Assembly: GCF_047511655.1 (NCBI RefSeq)
Contig: NC_133399.1
Coordinates: forward strand, 2,793,333-2,857,332
Length of the DNA: 64,000 nt
Direction: 5' to 3'
Source of the DNA: Castor canadensis
Taxonomy: Eukaryota; Chordata; Mammalia; Rodentia; Castoridae
The notes beneath the pieces are model-generated. The model searched no databases. It worked only from the letters and a program-made list of their open reading frames with translations, and was not told the DNA's origin. This document shows, piece by piece, positions 1 to 11,869 of this stretch (positions are counted from its first letter, which is position 1; every line of letters begins with the position of its first letter). The translations under genes and the position numbers were made by a program.

Positions 1-127
1 GAGCTGTAGACATTCAGTAAGTTTAGCACTGAAACCCACCACACTGCCTCCACTGCAGATTCTTGTCCTGCATGTGTTTGCTCTGTATTGCCACCATTTT
101 TCATGTTTTTGTTTTGTTTTGTTTTAC

Positions 128-334
128 TAGGGGCATGCACTTGTTAGGTATGTGCTATACCACTTGAGCCACCCCACCAGCCCTTCCTTATATTCAATAA
201 TTTTGGGATAATTTCTTGCAAAGTATTTGCTCAGGGCAGGCTTATTTTCCCAGGGCTGGCTTCAAACCATAATCCTACTGATCTCTACTTTTTAGAAGAT
301 AGGATTGCAGGTGTGAGTCACTGGTGCAGAGCAC
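128..334 (-). repeat. Dimeric SINE (ID-like + B1-like)
   Basis: Reverse-oriented copy with the tRNA-like part (cacttgagccaccccacc, a B-box complement) followed by the B1-like part ending in gtgtgagtcactggtgc. The same insertion is present in the inverted partner at 33013-33222, so it predates that duplication. Confidence 0.8.
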
Positions 335-1783
335 CATTTCCTATCTTGAAGTTATCTGGTGATGGCACTGTGCACCATCTCACTAGTACCATACCATCAC
401 CACCTAAAAAGGGCCAAGGATAAACAAATATGCTCCTATTGCTCAGGACATTCTGAGTTTTCCATACCGTGTAGCATAATCTGGGACCAAAAGCAAACAC
501 AAACTCTGAAATTAACCCATTTTTGATTCAGGCACATTCCAAAGGTATCTTATTTTTCACTGTCCATGACAGGTTTCTCAACTGTCACAAAGCACATTGT
601 GACTAAACCAGTAATGCTGGTGAACATTGGTGATTTAAGATAACCACCCACCCATACCTCCTATTCTCATTACACTTAGATGTCCTTCCTTTTTAAATCT
701 ACAACAAGGTAAGCAAAAACTCAATTTCTGCACTTTCTGCCTCAAAATTAGTGGCTCAACTGATCACAAATACCAGAACCCTCATTAAGCAAACTGCCCT
801 ATATATTCTCTGCTCCCTCCAGCTCTGTGATCTCTGACCACATCCAATATGAACCACCAAATGACACCTCCTTTACTGACAGTCTAAGGACAGGCTGGTC
901 TCTGAGAAAGATCCACTGCTCCAAGAGCAGATGTTGTCCCTTTCCTCTTCCCTACTCTCCCACCTTCTTTCTTCTCCTGTTTGCTCCTACCCATAAAACA
1001 CAGCACTGCCTTTTCTCATCCTTAAGATCCTGCAGACCTTACATTTAGTGGTGTCCTGCCATTGTAACCTCCTTTCATTATGTTCATGTCCTACTTCAAT
1101 CTGCATTTCATTTCTGAAAATACTATCTAGACAGAGGCCAAGGTCAACATCAATTATGTCTAAGAGAGCAAAAACCTCAACCCTAAACATGTCTCAAAAT
1201 CTATTCTTCAACTTGAACACCAGATGGGTATGCAATCCCTTTGCAGTGAGTTGGGCAAAGCATTGATACCTATAAATTTAGGAATGTACTGCAACCATAA
1301 AGAAGTACAGGGTTAAATGAGTAAATGTAGAAACTATAAAATTAAAAACAAAAGAAGTATGGGGTTGGGGGACCAACCAAGGATCGGAAACCAAGCTTTC
1401 AAGCATTTATAATATTCAGGTGTATCAGATGTACCTGGAGATTGGGTGGGAGCAGGAACTCAAGGACCTCAGATCTCGCCATATAGGAACCCATCACCTT
1501 CTGCCATCTTCACAGTCTGGAGAGGCACAAGCTCTAATGCAGAGCTCCTGGAAAGTGTTGTGGGCCTGGGAAAAATCAGTCATGAAGCTGACAGAATGCA
1601 GGATTCCACCCATCCACCCAGCCCTAACCCTGGAAAAGAGAATACCAAATGATAAGTGGCACCAGCAGTGACTTGGGCTGCAATCCTCAGGGGTGTCATG
1701 GGGAGGTCCATCTCCATCACAGCAGCTAAGGCCAGTGTCAATCCCCTGATCCTCCCTAGTTTGGGGATGTAGATCAGAAACTC

Positions 1784-2240
1784 ACCATTTGCTGCTTCTT
1801 GGTGACTCAGTTCTCCCACATCACCAGTGGCACAAGCATGTCAGAGTGAGAAACTGAGTCACAGAAACTGAGTCACAGAGATGGACAATCACAGTGCTAT
1901 ACAGCAAATGTGGCACAAGGAAATGCATTTTATATGTTAAGCAGTGGGGCCTTTTCCTTCTGGCCTCTGATTGGTCTTTTCCTACAGTTCACTCCCTGCA
2001 GCACTTCTCATTCACTTGTGACCCAAGACCATTAAAGGGAGAAGGGTCCAGGACCAAATACCTGATCCCTGTTACAGCCCTTAGCAGGCTTGGCCTCCTC
2101 TCTGCTCCCTACCCAGCCAAGCCTGAGGATTCATTGCAGTTATGCCAATCTTCCTCCTTACTTTTCAGGGTGGAAACTACTTCTACTTGGAAATTGGGCC
2201 AGCCATCTGTGGAGGGAATTCCACAGTCAGTGTCCAAGGA
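1784..2240 (-). promoter_or_regulatory. KRAB-ZNF exon 1 and proximal promoter copy (minus)
   Basis: On the minus strand the sequence reads caaATG|gtgagt at 1788-1783, the form expected for a KRAB-ZNF first exon whose only coding triplet is the initiator ATG directly before a GT donor. Upstream (increasing coordinates) lies sequence matching 31130-31556. No KRAB exon is visible downstream on this strand inside the window, so it is an orphan 5' end. That it was once a promoter is inferred from its paralogs; current activity cannot be judged. Confidence 0.6.
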
Positions 2241-2441
2241 GACAGCACCTGATCTCACAGAAAGAGCACTAGCTACTCCAGAGAAAACACACTTCCTTTT
2301 ACACTTCCATGATCCACCCACTCTTTACAACCTCTGACAAGATCCCACACCTTCCCAAATGCTCATGGTTTTGCTTCAACAATGGTTATCTGAATCAGTC
2401 AGTGCAAACCAACCACCTCTAAAGCAAGCTTTTTTTCCCCA

Positions 2442-2529
2442 AGGGTGGGGGGTTGTACTGGAGCTTGAACTCAAGCCTCACACTTGCTAGGCAGGCAATC
2501 TACCACTTAACCATTCCACCATCTCTCCC
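2442..2529 (-). repeat. ID-like SINE monomer
   Basis: Contains gcttgaactcaagcctcac and cttgctaggcaggc in reverse orientation, typical of the tRNA-derived half. Shared with the plus-strand copy at 30838-30923 of the inverted partner. Confidence 0.75.
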
Positions 2530-3072
2530 AATTTCTTTGTACTCTTGTTTTCTCCTCCCTTTGAGTGCAAACCTCAATTGCCTAACTTTTGGAATGCCTG
2601 AATATCTTACTTTTGAAAAACCATCTACTGTAATACATAAACCAAAGTCATGTGTTGTGTTAGTCATGATTCCACTATAAAACAATGAGAAACAGTCCAA
2701 AGGTACACCACACTGTGATGCTCCTCCCCATACAAACTTCATAAACAAGCCTAGGGTGTCCATGGAATACCTGCCATCACCACACAAATGGGAAGCCTCA
2801 GGTTTGGGTGTGGAGAAGTCCAGCAAGGACTGTGGGCTAGGGTGAATCACCTGACAGGGAAAAGACAGGGCAGTTCAGAGTGGTTCTTACTCCCAGACTG
2901 ACCCCACCATACAGGCTTTGGGGGCCCAAAGAATGAGTGGCATCAACAGTGGGATCAATTCACACATTGAGAAGGGATTGGGGCCTTCTTTGCCTAATGG
3001 CGGAGCCTGGACATGATGCCACCATTTCCCTCTGCTAATCCAGCCAGGTGTTCCCTGGGATCAGTATAAATC

Positions 3073-3285
3073 ACTCAGCTGTCAAACCAATTACATGCCT
3101 GTAATCTGAGGTACTTGGGAGGCTGAGATGAGGAGAATTGGTTCCAGGTCAGAAAAGTTCCAAAAAGAAAAAATAAGAAGAAAGGGAACACCTGATCTCA
3201 AAAATAGCCACAGAAAGAAGGGCTGGAGGTGGGACTCAAGCAGTACAGCACATGTTCAGTAAGTGTAAAGCCCTGAGGCCCATTT
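3073..3285 (+). repeat. Dimeric SINE
   Basis: Plus-strand B1-like half (atgcctgtaatctgagg, ggaggctgag) then an ID-like half (gggctggaggtgggactcaa ... gtgtaaagccctgagg). It lies exactly where homology to the inverted partner stops, so it marks or obscures the duplication edge. Confidence 0.75.
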
Positions 3286-4989
3286 TGCATAATTAATGTA
3301 GGCTAATAAATTCTTACTGATTTTATTCCTTTTTTAACAGTATATGAAGACTTCTATCTTTGAATAATGAAATAAATCAAACAGGTGAGCACTACTTCTA
3401 TGAGGTGGTACTGCCTATGTATTAAAATCATCCAAAACTTTGCTTTGAGCAATTATGCACAAACAGAAAGACCATGACCTCGGACTTTAGGTGAGGACAT
3501 CATGCAAACACACATGTCCTTATTGAGGTGCAGATTCTCCAGATTTGTGCTGTGAAACCCAGCCTTTACCAAAGTTCATGATTTGTTTAGAGTATTCTGT
3601 GTGTGTCCTCCTTAAGGAGGTGATGAGACAGTTTACAGATGATAAAAGCAAAAATAGGGCAACTGTTCTCATCCAAATATCACAATATTTCCTGAAAGAG
3701 AGTTTCAAATGCAGAATTTAAATCAGTGGTGTGGTTCAAGTGGTAGATTGCCTGCTTTGGCAAATGAATGTACTTTTGGAATATCATAGAAAAGAAATTT
3801 ATGTGTACAGTTATATGTAGAAGAAACTGTCCAGGTAATTCCTTCACCTGATGCATCTCTTTTGCCCTGGACCATAAAATGTATGAGGAAAGAAAAGTTT
3901 CTTTAAAACTTTACTGATCAGTTTCATTTTGCTGTTAGCAAGAAAAAATGATTCAACACAAACAGGGTATTATATCAGTGTGATCCAGAAACTACGTAGA
4001 AAAATACTTGTGGCCACAAAAAAATGCTTTGGTATTCCTAAATTCTGGCTTTAAATGATGATATGTGTTAGTAAAAGATCAGCTTCTGCAATGAGAGAAA
4101 TGTGTATAAAAGTAGGGTAAGTTGTTGGAAGGATATATAGGAAAGGAAGATCATGAATATTCCCATGAATAAATTGTAGGAAGGTTATACAAGGAGCCAA
4201 AAATGGAAGAAGTGGTGGCTAAACACAATGGGTCTGGTGCCTCTGCTTAGGCAGAAAGCTGAAAAGCCTGTGAGAGAAGATGACCCTACTGCTGATAATG
4301 TTGAGATATTCAGGGGAAGAATGAAGGTGATGGCTGAAAGACTGGAAAAGAAGTCAACAGAATGAAAAGTGGTGTTGAAAATCACTTGTACATTTATCTT
4401 CTAAAGTTCAGAATGTCAGTTATCAGATGCTGGGGGATGAAGAAGGAAAATATCAACAACTACCCACACTGTGAACAACTCATGAGGTGATGAAGCTACA
4501 AGAAGAAAGTTGTTTAGGCAGTTATGGAGTCCCATATCTGATCAAATTGATCTGTTACTTTTAGTCAGAGGGCCAGACAGAACTTAGTGTGGGAAGCATG
4601 TCATGGAGCAAAACAATTCACATCATGCCAGGGAGCAAAAGAGCAGAGGCAGAGAAACGTAGGATCCAATGAACTCCCTTGAAAGCCTATCTCCAAAGAT
4701 CTGACACTCATACTGATCCCTACCACTTACATGTGCCAACACCTTCCAATAGTCCCAAGCAAGAGACAAAATCCCTCACATATTGGCCTTTTGTGAATAC
4801 TGGTCCCAACCATATCAGGTAGGAAGGAACAGAGAGAGGTTTGTCAATAGCTAGTAAGTTACACTGACAATAAAGAGTAGTAAGTTTTGTACATGCAGAT
4901 GTGGTTGATGTTTCCATTTGAAGACTGTGACACTGGAATTTGTCCAGGCAGTATTTTTTGGCATGCATAGAATTCCTAAGGTCAAACAG
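3286..4989. other. Unassigned intergenic sequence
   Basis: No gene, known repeat or paralogous block was recognised, apart from a weak ID-like scrap at about 3723-3762. One frame is open on the plus strand at about 4243-4365 and encodes an acidic, lysine-rich stretch, but it has no start context and no family I recognise. Confidence 0.4.
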
Positions 4990-5710
4990 TAATTTCTAAA
5001 TGAATAAAGTCTGTGAAAGTCAGGTTAAGAGAAAGACTCATAGAAACATGCTCATGATCAAATGAGTTTATGAATATGACAGCTTCTTTGCTTTGGAACT
5101 TTAAAGTGACCCCATGTGAGAATCCCTCTATTAACTATTGAGGTGTTGAAGGAGGGAGCATTACTACCAAGCTAGGAAGAGGGAACAGCAGGCATGTTGA
5201 GGTCCCAGAGTTAAATCCTTAATTGTCCCTTCCTCAGCATCAGACACTGTTGCTCAGTGGGGGCACCATTTCAGTGTTCAGTCTGGATCTTCAGCTTGAG
5301 AAAATTTGGTAACTTCTGTTGTGGGTTATCATTGTAACTTTGTAAACTTGTGTCAAACAGTCTAATTCTCTGAACTATTTCTAAGTATTTTTTATGAGTG
5401 TGTGTGTGTGTTTATTCTTCACTCTTTGATCAATATTGGTTTGAAGGTTACTTTCTCTTTGCACTTCATAATTGTGTTTCCTTGTTGGTATGTTCTTACT
5501 TTCTTGGGTTATTAATTGTAGATTGAGAGATCAGGTGTGATAAATCCTCATCCATCAAGCCAAGTGCCTGATCCCAATTTCCTGAAGTATGATAATGAGG
5601 CAGGTTAAGAAAGGGTGAGATAATGTAACAAATTTTGATAATGTAACAAATTTTACAGTGAACATTTATTTCTCTCTCCATGAACTTCTCAATAGCAAGT
5701 AAAAAAATCT
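4990..5710 (+). repeat. KRAB-ZNF upstream module (M2, distal part)
   Basis: Direct paralog of 29040-29450 (shared gaatgcat/aagtctgtgaagg blocks and the ctttaaagtgac block) and of 59640-60170 (shared blocks around ttccttgttggtatgttctt and caagccaagtgcctgatcc). The module is interrupted by SINEs before its promoter-proximal part resumes at about 6540. Confidence 0.7.
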
Positions 5711-5922
5711 GTGGCACTGGGGTTTGAACTGAGGGTCACACCCCTGCTAGGTGGATGCTCTTACACTTGAGCCACTCCACCAGCCCTTATTTTGTAGTGG
5801 GTTTTTTCAAGATAGTGTCTTGAGAACTGTATCTCCAGGACTTGCTTTGAACCCAGATCTTCCTGATGTCTGCCTCCTAGGTAGTTAGTATTACAGAAAT
5901 GATCCACCAGCACCCCTGCCTA
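5711..5922 (-). repeat. Dimeric SINE
   Basis: Well-preserved reverse copy: ggcactggggtttgaactga, then cacttgagccactccaccag, then a B1-like half ending near aatgatccaccagcac. It splits the M2 module and is absent from the matching position of the copy near 60170, so it inserted after those copies separated. Confidence 0.85.
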
Positions 5923-6109
5923 CAAAATAACTTTTATTAGCTGCAAAGGCTCCTTTCAATTGCAAGTATGCACAGATTGTTCTTGCCTTAGCCTAAGACA
6001 CCCCCCTAGCCCTGGAGGCCACACTTATCCCTCCTCATGCACCACTGGCCATCAGAAACTGGCCAAGTCTTTCCCCTTCCACAGGTTACCAAGTGCTTAA
6101 AACTCCTTG

Positions 6110-6306
6110 CCTCATGCCAGTGGATCACTCCTGTTATCCTTGCTACTCATGATGGAGAGATCAGGAAGATTGTGATTAGTTCATGGGAGCAAATCTCCAA
6201 AATATCCAACAGAGGAAAGGGCTGATGGAATGACTTCCATGGTAGAGCATCTGCCTAGCAACTGGGTGGTTCTGAGTTCAAACTGTACTATGCCAGCCCC
6301 AGCCAC
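6110..6306 (+). repeat. Dimeric SINE
   Basis: Plus-strand B1-like half (ggatcactcctgttatcc) followed by an ID-like half (ggtagagcatctgcctagca). Second SINE insertion within module M2. Confidence 0.75.
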
Positions 6307-6539
6307 AAAAGTCTTGAAACACAAAGCCCACCCTATTTGTCCCTTGCTCACTACTATTCTACTGCATGTGGTAGAGATCGCAGTGCCCACTGGTGTTCCC
6401 TCACTCACATAAGACAAAGTTCTTGAATACACCCATGTGTTCTGCCTGGAATCTTTCTTGTCACACATGAAGAATCTGCTTGTCTTATGAGCTGAGAATA
6501 TGCAAGATTGCAAAACGAGGACTTTTCTCCTGGTCCAGT

Positions 6540-7200
6540 GAGTCCTCACCTAGTCTGGCCTAGAAACCATTCCTTCTCTGAGATTCAAGTCTCTCATTTT
6601 GGGAAAATGAGCATGGAAATATCTCAAGATATTCCTAGCCCCATCTCCCAGTGGAAGAAGCAGGGTCTACTCTGAAGAGTAGGTTCTACTTAACTACAAT
6701 GAATATCAAGATTGGGCTGGGTAAGGACCAGTGAGGAGGTCTGGAATCCAATATTTGGCCCAAGCACTGTCCCAAGTAGGGGAGCACTTGTCCTAAAACT
6801 CAGATCTCAGGGTATGGGCCTCCGATCATTAACCAATTAAAAATACTGGAGGGAAGGAACTGTAACAACTGATGAATCAAAAAGTTTACAAGGTAGTTAA
6901 CAGAGGAATTGCTTTCCTTCTTTGCCATTTTCTGAATCATTCTGTGCTGCTGAGAGCAATTCTGCATGATCATTTCTCCTATTCTGACATGTAGGTGGCA
7001 TCACAGAATGAGCAGAACTCAAAGCACCACAGAAGCCTGAAATGGTGAGTTTGTGACTTGTGTCCCAGTGCTGGGAGGATGAGAAGGTTACAACCATCCC
7101 CAAATGGATGGTTGTGTGTTTATGTATTGTGTTGTTTGTCAATGTTGGAATGACCTACTGTATCTTGCTGGATTAAATCTTGATTGTATTGGGTACTTCT
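6540..7200 (+). promoter_or_regulatory. KRAB-ZNF exon 1 and promoter copy (M2)
   Basis: Matches the promoter-proximal parts of the copies at 31130-31600 and 60190-60760, including tggaagaagcagggt and ctacaatgaat blocks. Exon 1 ends in cctgaaATG|gtgagt, with the ATG at 7042-7044 and the GT donor at 7045-7046. This arrangement, a first exon coding for methionine only, is typical of KRAB-ZNF genes. The full-length L1 begins only about 230 bases downstream and reads in the opposite direction. No KRAB exon follows before 48490, so this copy is probably an orphan. Confidence 0.65.
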
Positions 7201-7260
7201 GGTGTTATATGTTTTAAATGTTTCATGAAATGGTTTCAGTTCTGTTTGTGCTGTGGAAGT

Positions 7261-7277
7261 GGTGTTGTGTTTTAATT
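7261..7277. repeat. Target-site duplication, left copy, of full-length L1
   Basis: ggtgttgtgttttaatt matches ggtgttgtgtttttaaatt at 14415-14433 apart from two extra bases. It flanks the L1 and shows that the whole 7278-14414 interval inserted as one unit. Confidence 0.85.
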
Positions 7278-7769
7278 TTTTTTTTCATTTTATTATTCAT
7301 ATGTGCATACAAGGCTTGGGTCAGTTCTCCCCTCTGACCCCACCCTCTCCCTTACCACCCATTCCACCCCCTCCCTTCCCCCCCACCCCCTCAATACCCA
7401 GCAGAAACTATTTTGCCCTTATCTCTAATTTTGTTGTAGAGAGAGTATAAGCAATAATAGGAAGGAACAAGGGTTTTTGCTGGTTGAGATAAGGATAGCT
7501 ATACAGGGCATTGACTCACATTGATTTCCTGTGCATGTGCATTACCTTCTAGGTTAATTCTTTTTGATCTAACCTTTTCTCTAGTTCCTGGTCCCCTTTT
7601 CCTATTGGCCTCAGTTGCTTTTAAGGTATCTGCTTTAGTTTCTCTGCGTTAAGGGCAACAAATGCTAGCTAATTTTTTAGGTGTCTTACCTATCCTCACC
7701 CCTCCCTTGTGTGCTCTCACTTTTATCATGTGCTCAAAGTCCAATCCCATTGTTGAGTTTGCCCTTGAT

Positions 7770-10700
7770 CTAATGTCCACATATGAGGGAGAACATATGA
7801 TTTTTTGTCTTTTGGGCCAGGCTAACTTCACTCAGAATGATGTTCTCCAATTCCATCCATTTACCAGCGAATGATAACATTTCGTTCTTCTTCATGGCTG
7901 CATAAAATTCCATTGTGTATAGATACTACATTTTCTTAATCCATTCATCAGTGGTGGGGCCTCTTGGCTGTTTCCATAACTTGGCTATTGTGAATAGTGC
8001 TGCAATAAACATGGGTGTGCAGGTGCCTCTGGAGTAACCTGTGTCACAGTCTTTTGGGTATATCCCCAAGAGTGGTATTGCTGGATCAAATGGTAGATCA
8101 ATGTCTAGCTTTTTAAGTAGCCTGCAAATTTTTTTCAAGAGTGGTTGTACTAGTTTACATTCCCACCAACAGTGTAAGAGGGTTCCTTTTTCCCTGCATC
8201 CTCACCAACACCTGTTGTTCGTGGTGTTGCTAATGATGGCTATTCTAACAGGGGTGAGGTGGAATCTTAGTGTGGTTTTAATTTGCATTTCCTTTATTGC
8301 TAGAGATGGTGAGCATTTTTTCATGTGTTTTTTGGCCATTTGAATTTCTTCTTTTGAGAAAGTTCTGTTTAGTTCACTTGCCCATTTCTTTATTTGTTCA
8401 TTAGTTTTGGGAGAATTTAGTTTTTTAAGTTCCCTATATATTCTGGTTATCAGTCCTTTGTCTGATGTGTAGCTGGCAAATATTTTCTCCCACTCTGTGG
8501 GTGTTCTCTTCAGTTTAGAGACCATTTCTTTTGATGAACAGAAGCTTTTTAGCTTTATGAGGTCCCATTTATCTATGTTATCTCTTAGTTGCTGTGCTGC
8601 TGGGGTTTCGTTGAGAAAGTTCTTACCTATACCTACTAATTCCAGAGTATTTCCTACTCTTTCCTGTATCAACTTTAGAGTTTGTGGTCTGATATTAAGA
8701 TCCTTGATCTATTTTGAGTTAATCTTGGTATAGGGTGATATACATGGATCTAGTTTCAGTTTTTTGCAGACTGCTAACCAGTTTTCCCAGCAGTTTTTGT
8801 TGAAGAGGCTGCTATTTCTCCATTGTATATTTTTAGCTCCTTTGTCAAAGACAAGTTGGTTATAGTTGTGTAGCTTCATATCTGGATCCTCTATTCTGTT
8901 CCACTGGTCTTCATGTCTGTTTTTGTGCCAGTTTCATGCTGTTTTTATTGCTACTGCTTTGTAATATAGTTTGAAGTCAGGTATTGTGATACCTCCTGCA
9001 TTGTTCTTTTGACTGAGTATTGCCTTGGCTATTCATGGCTTCCTGTGTTTCCATGTAAGTTTCACGGTAGATTTTTCGATCTCTTTAATGAATGTTGTAG
9101 GAATTTTGATGGGAATTGCATTAAACATGTAGCTTACTTTTGGGAGTGTAGACATTTTTTACTATGTTGATTCTACCAATCCATGAGCATGGGAGATCTC
9201 TCCACTTTCTATAGTCTTCCTCAATCTCTTTCTTCAGAAGTGTGTAGTTTTCCTTGTAGAGGTCTTTCACATCTTTTGTTAGGTTTACACCTAGGTATTT
9301 CATTTTTTTTGAGGCTATTGTAACTGGAATTATTTTCATGTATTATTTTTCAGTTTTCTCATTATTAGTGTATAGAAATGCTAATGATTTTTCTATGTTG
9401 ATTTTATATCCTGCTACCTTGCTATAGCTATTGATGATGTCTAGAAGCTTCTGAGTAGAGTTTTTTGGGTCTTTAAGGTATAGGATCATGTCGTCTGCAA
9501 ATAGGGATATTTTGACAGTTTCTTTACCTATTTGTATTCCTTTTATTCCTTCTTCTTGCCTAATTGCTCTGGGTACGAATTCCAATACTATGTTGAATAG
9601 GAGTGGAGATAGTGGGCATCATTGTCTGGTTCCTGATTTTAGAGGGAATGGTTTCAGTTTTTCTCCAGTAAGTATAATGCTGGCTGTAGGTTTGTCATAT
9701 ATAGCTTTTATAATGTTGAGGAACTTTCCTTCTATTCCTAGTTAACTTAGAGCTTTTACCATGAAATGGTGTTGGATCTTATCAAAGGCTTTTTCTGCAT
9801 CTATTGAGATGATCAAGTGGGTTTTTGTCTTTGCTTCTGTTAATGTGGTTTATTATGTTTATTGATTTTCGTATGTTGAACCACCCCTGCATCCCTGGGA
9901 TGAAGCCTACCTGGTCGTGGTGAATAATCTTTTTGATGTGTTGCTGAATTCGATTTGCCATTATTTTGTTGAGGATTTTTGCATCAATGTTCATTAAGGA
10001 GATTGGCCTATAGTTCTCCTTTTTGGAGGTGTCTTTGCCTGGTTTTGGGATAAGTGTAATAGTGGCTTCATAAAATGTGTTTGGCAGTTTTCCTTCCCTT
10101 TCTATTTCATGGAACAGTTTAAGGAGGGTTGGTATCAGTTCTTCTTTAAAGGTCTGATAGAATTCAGCAGAGAATCCATCAGGTCCTGGACTTTTCTTTT
10201 TGGGGAGACTCTTGATTGCTGCTTCAATTTCATTTTGTGTTATAGGTCTATTCAGGTGATTAATTTCCCCTTGGTTCAGTTTTGGATGATCATATGTATC
10301 TAGAAATCTGTCCGTTTCTTTTAGATTTTCAAATTTATTTGAATATAGGTTCTCAAAGTAGTCTCTGATGATTTCCTGTACTTCCATGGTGTTTGTTGTT
10401 ATCTCCCCTTTTGCATTCCTGATTCTACTAATTTGGGTTTTTTCTCTCCTCAGTTTAGTCAGGTTTGGCATGGGTCTATCGATCTTGTTTATTTTTTGAA
10501 AAAACCAACTTTTTGTTTCATTACTTCTTTGTATGGTTTTTTTGGTTTCTATTTCATTGATTTCAGCTCTTATTTTTATTATTTCTCTCCTATTTGTTTT
10601 GGGATTTGCTTGCTCTTATTTTTCTAGGAGTTTGAGATATATCATTGGGTCATTGATTTGGGATCTTTCAATCTTTTTAATATATGCACTCATGGCTATA

Positions 10701-11567
10701 AACTTTCCTCTCAAGACTGCCTTAGCTGTGTCCCATAGGTTCTGGTATGTTGTGTTTTCATTTTCATTGACTTCCAGGAACTTTTTAAATTCCTCTTTTA
10801 TTTCATCGATGACCATTCTTCATTAAGTAATGAGTTATTTAGTTTCCAGCTGTTTGCATATTTTTTGCCTTTACTTTTGTTGTTGAGTTCTACTTTTACT
10901 GCATTGTGATCAGATAGTATGCATGGAATAATTTCTATTTTCTTATATTTGCTGAGACTTGGTTTGTGCTCTAGGATATGATCTATTTTGGAGAAGGTTC
11001 CATGGGCTGCTGAGAAGAATGTATATTGTGTAGAAGTTGGATGAAATGTTCTGTAGACATCAACTAGGTCCATTTGATCTATTGCATATTTTAGATCTAG
11101 GATTTCTTTATTGAGTTTTTGTTTGGATGACCTATCTATTGATGATAATGGCATGTTAAAGTCTCCCACAACCACTCTGTTGGCGTTTATATATGCTTTT
11201 AGGTCTTTCAGGGTATATTTGATGAAATTGGGTGTGTTGACATTGGGTGCATACAGGTCTATTTCCCCTTTTATTAGTATGGAATGTCCTTTATCTCCTT
11301 TGATCAATGTAGGTTTGAAGTCTACTTTATCAGAGATAAGTATTGCTACTCCTGCCTGTTTTCGGGGGCCATTGGCTTGGTAAATCTTCTTCCAACCTTT
11401 CATCCTTAGCCTATGCTTATTTCTGTCAGTGAGATGGGTCTCCTGTAAGCAACAAATTGTTGGATCTTCCTTTTTAATCCATTTCATCAAGTGGTGCCTT
11501 TTGATGGGTGAATAAGTCCATTATCATTATGTGTTAGTACTGATAGGTATGTGGTGATTCCTGTCAT
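7770..11567 (-). pseudogene. L1 ORF2 (endonuclease / reverse transcriptase), broken
   Basis: ORF2 encodes the endonuclease that nicks target DNA and the reverse transcriptase used in target-primed reverse transcription. The start is probably the ATG at 11567-11565 and the end is a SLICGH-stop motif at about 7770. Within about 10798-11490 the endonuclease shows CLQETHL, GDFNMPL, SKIDHIL and LSDHNAV, the conserved blocks of the apurinic-type domain. The RT domain appears at 9782-10471 ([31 protein letters not shown]) and the catalytic box is FADD at 9490-9501. The C-terminal part continues at 8672-8202 and 8138-7926. Several frame breaks, the first soon after the start, disable it. Confidence 0.9.
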
Positions 11568-11869
11568 TTAGTTGTCTTAGTTGTTTCAAGGTTTGATTGT
11601 GTGTACCCAAGTTGAGGTTACTCTCTACTTTCTTGCTTTTTCTTTTCCTGTGGTTTGGTGCTGCCTGTCTTTTCATGGTTAAGTTGGGTTTCACTTTCTG
11701 TGTGCAGAATCCCTTGAAGAATCCTATGTAGTGGTGGATTTGTGGTCACATATTGCTTTAATTTCTGCTTATCATGGAAGACTTTTATTGCTCCATCTAT
11801 TTTGAATGATAGTTTTGCTGGGTAGAGTATCCTGGGTTTGAAGTTATTTTCATTCTGTGCCTGGAAGAT

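Larger units (their letters stand above)
1..3072 (-). repeat. Inverted copy of KRAB-ZNF 5' module (M1)
   Basis: Read on the minus strand, this segment matches 30040-33345 of the plus strand almost throughout, so the two form arms of a large inverted duplication about 27 kb apart. Anchors include the gagctgtagac block at 1 against the ctacagctctgc block near 33330, the dimeric SINE at 128-334 against 33013-33222, the ID SINE at 2442-2529 against 30838-30923, and the block near 1130-1160 against 32140-32200. It carries two exon-1-like sites on the minus strand, an ATG followed by GT at 3025-3023 and another at 1788-1786. The right arm has about 180 extra bases (30480-30660). The module may continue past the window edge. 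Confidence 0.8.

Noticed and set aside
1894-2337. 147-codon plus-strand frame
   Set aside because: It runs antisense through a promoter module copy and is not kept in the inverted partner at 31000-31450.
7926-8672. Possible independent minus-strand gene
   Set aside because: The frames are the C-terminal part of L1 ORF2 and recur in the L1 copies at 19406-19702 and 56682-56981.
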